DNA of 64,000 bases from Geosiphon pyriformis (Eukaryota > Glomeromycota > Glomeromycetes > Archaeosporales > Geosiphonaceae). Of the stretch, positions 63,560 through 64,000 are shown piece after piece; within the stretch, counting starts at the first letter, position 1; the number at the start of each line of letters is the position of its first letter. Under the pieces are notes generated by a model. That model did not search any database. It was not told the DNA's origin and worked only from the letters and a program-made list of their open reading frames with translations. The stretch lies in assembly GCA_016748015.1 (NCBI GenBank), contig JAAOMT010000003.1, positions 1,039,187 through 1,103,186 on the forward strand. Reading direction: 5' to 3'. A program made the translations under genes and the position numbers.

Positions 63560-64000
63560 AGTTATAACCGAAAATGAAAAAGAAACTATCTTATTTAATA
63601 TGCACTCAAATATCTATTCAGGCCACTTTGGAAAAGAAACAACTATTTAATGTACAATTAGTCATTATTATTGGCCAAAAATGCACTTAGATATTATTCA
63701 ATACATAAGAAATTATGACCCATGCCAACGAAAAAGAGAAACAAAAACAACAGAACCACTAAGACCCATAAAAGTTGAACAACTATTTGATAGAATTGGA
63801 ATTGATTTAGTTGGATTATTACTAATAACAGCAAGAAACAATCATTATATTGCAGTAGCAGTAGATTACCTCACTAAATAGCCAGAAGCCAGAGCCATTC
63901 AAACAACTGATGTTATATCTGTAACCCATTTTGTGCATGAAGATTTAATTTGCCACCATAGATGTTCACAAGAATTGTTGTCAGACCAAAGGACACATTT
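63560..64000 (+). pseudogene. Ty3 integrase, 5' part, broken and cut by the window edge
   Basis: The zinc-binding domain reads HSNIYSGHFGKE, then YYWPKM, then YDPCQRKRE near 63716, where the first Cys of the usual HHCC set is Tyr. The catalytic core starts GIDLVGLLL near 63798 with the first Asp, continuing AVAVDYLTK, a TAG at 63879 where Trp is usual, then PEARAIQ and LLSDQRTHF at the edge (second Asp region). A TAA also lies near 63646. The remaining core and C-terminus are outside the window. Confidence 0.85.

Larger units (their letters stand above)
56758..64000 (+). mobile_element. Ty3/gypsy LTR retrotransposon with dUTPase, degenerate, cut by the window edge
   Basis: Putative 5' LTR 56758-57220, then gag, retropepsin, a Cys-rich region, dUTPase, reverse transcriptase, RNase H and integrase in this order. 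RT before RNase H before integrase is the Ty3/gypsy arrangement. The element runs past position 64000, so the end of integrase and the 3' LTR are not seen. Many in-frame stops are found at sites where Gln or Trp codons are expected, so the copy is non-functional. A position effect on neighbours is not evident. Confidence 0.9.

Overview
The window looks like AT-rich nuclear DNA of a fungus, most likely an arbuscular mycorrhizal fungus of the Rhizophagus type (Glomeromycotina). This is inferred from genes with short introns (59-114 nt) lying between large AT-rich blocks, from a LINE family with an EEP endonuclease, RT and RNase H, and from a Ty3/gypsy element carrying a dUTPase. These element types match what I know of Glomeromycotina genomes. 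No rRNA, tRNA or CRISPR was recognised.

Layout. 1-2.4 kb: 5' part of a decayed LINE on the minus strand, running off the left edge. 3.36-4.06 kb: Tc1/mariner relic. 6.19-11.09 kb: P4-ATPase lipid flippase with a polyasparagine N-terminus. 11.8-36.4 kb: a transposon block made of three copies (A, B, C) of a very AT-rich unrecognised repeat and two 6.8 kb copies of one LINE family in opposite orientation. Each LINE is bounded by a target-site duplication (10 bp and 13 bp), and the plus-strand copy is inserted inside repeat A. 37.0-45.6 kb: gene-dense segment holding LSM3 (minus), an aftiphilin-like DFG-motif protein (plus), an OHCU decarboxylase of urate breakdown (minus) with a short TIR transposon seven bases upstream of its start codon, and an intact multi-exon gene I do not recognise (minus). 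One intron of that last gene is almost entirely a 3.9-copy array of a 253-bp repeat. 45.9-49.5 kb: DEAH-helicase pseudogene, then an intact CNS1/TTC4 Hsp90 co-chaperone. 49.7-56.7 kb: LINE 3' relics, a microsatellite and a second Tc1 relic. 56.8-64.0 kb: degenerate Ty3/gypsy retrotransposon (gag, protease, Cys-rich region, dUTPase, RT, RNase H, integrase), cut by the right edge.

Common thread. The host genes are open and spliced cleanly. In the retroelements, most premature stops and lost catalytic residues can be explained by C-to-T or G-to-A transitions, the pattern expected from cytosine deamination (RIP-like mutation or methylcytosine decay). The points most worth following are this mutation pattern, the stop/start overlap of LINE ORF1 and ORF2, the repeat-filled intron, the TIR element in the OHCU decarboxylase promoter, and the Cys-rich plus dUTPase module of the Ty3 element.
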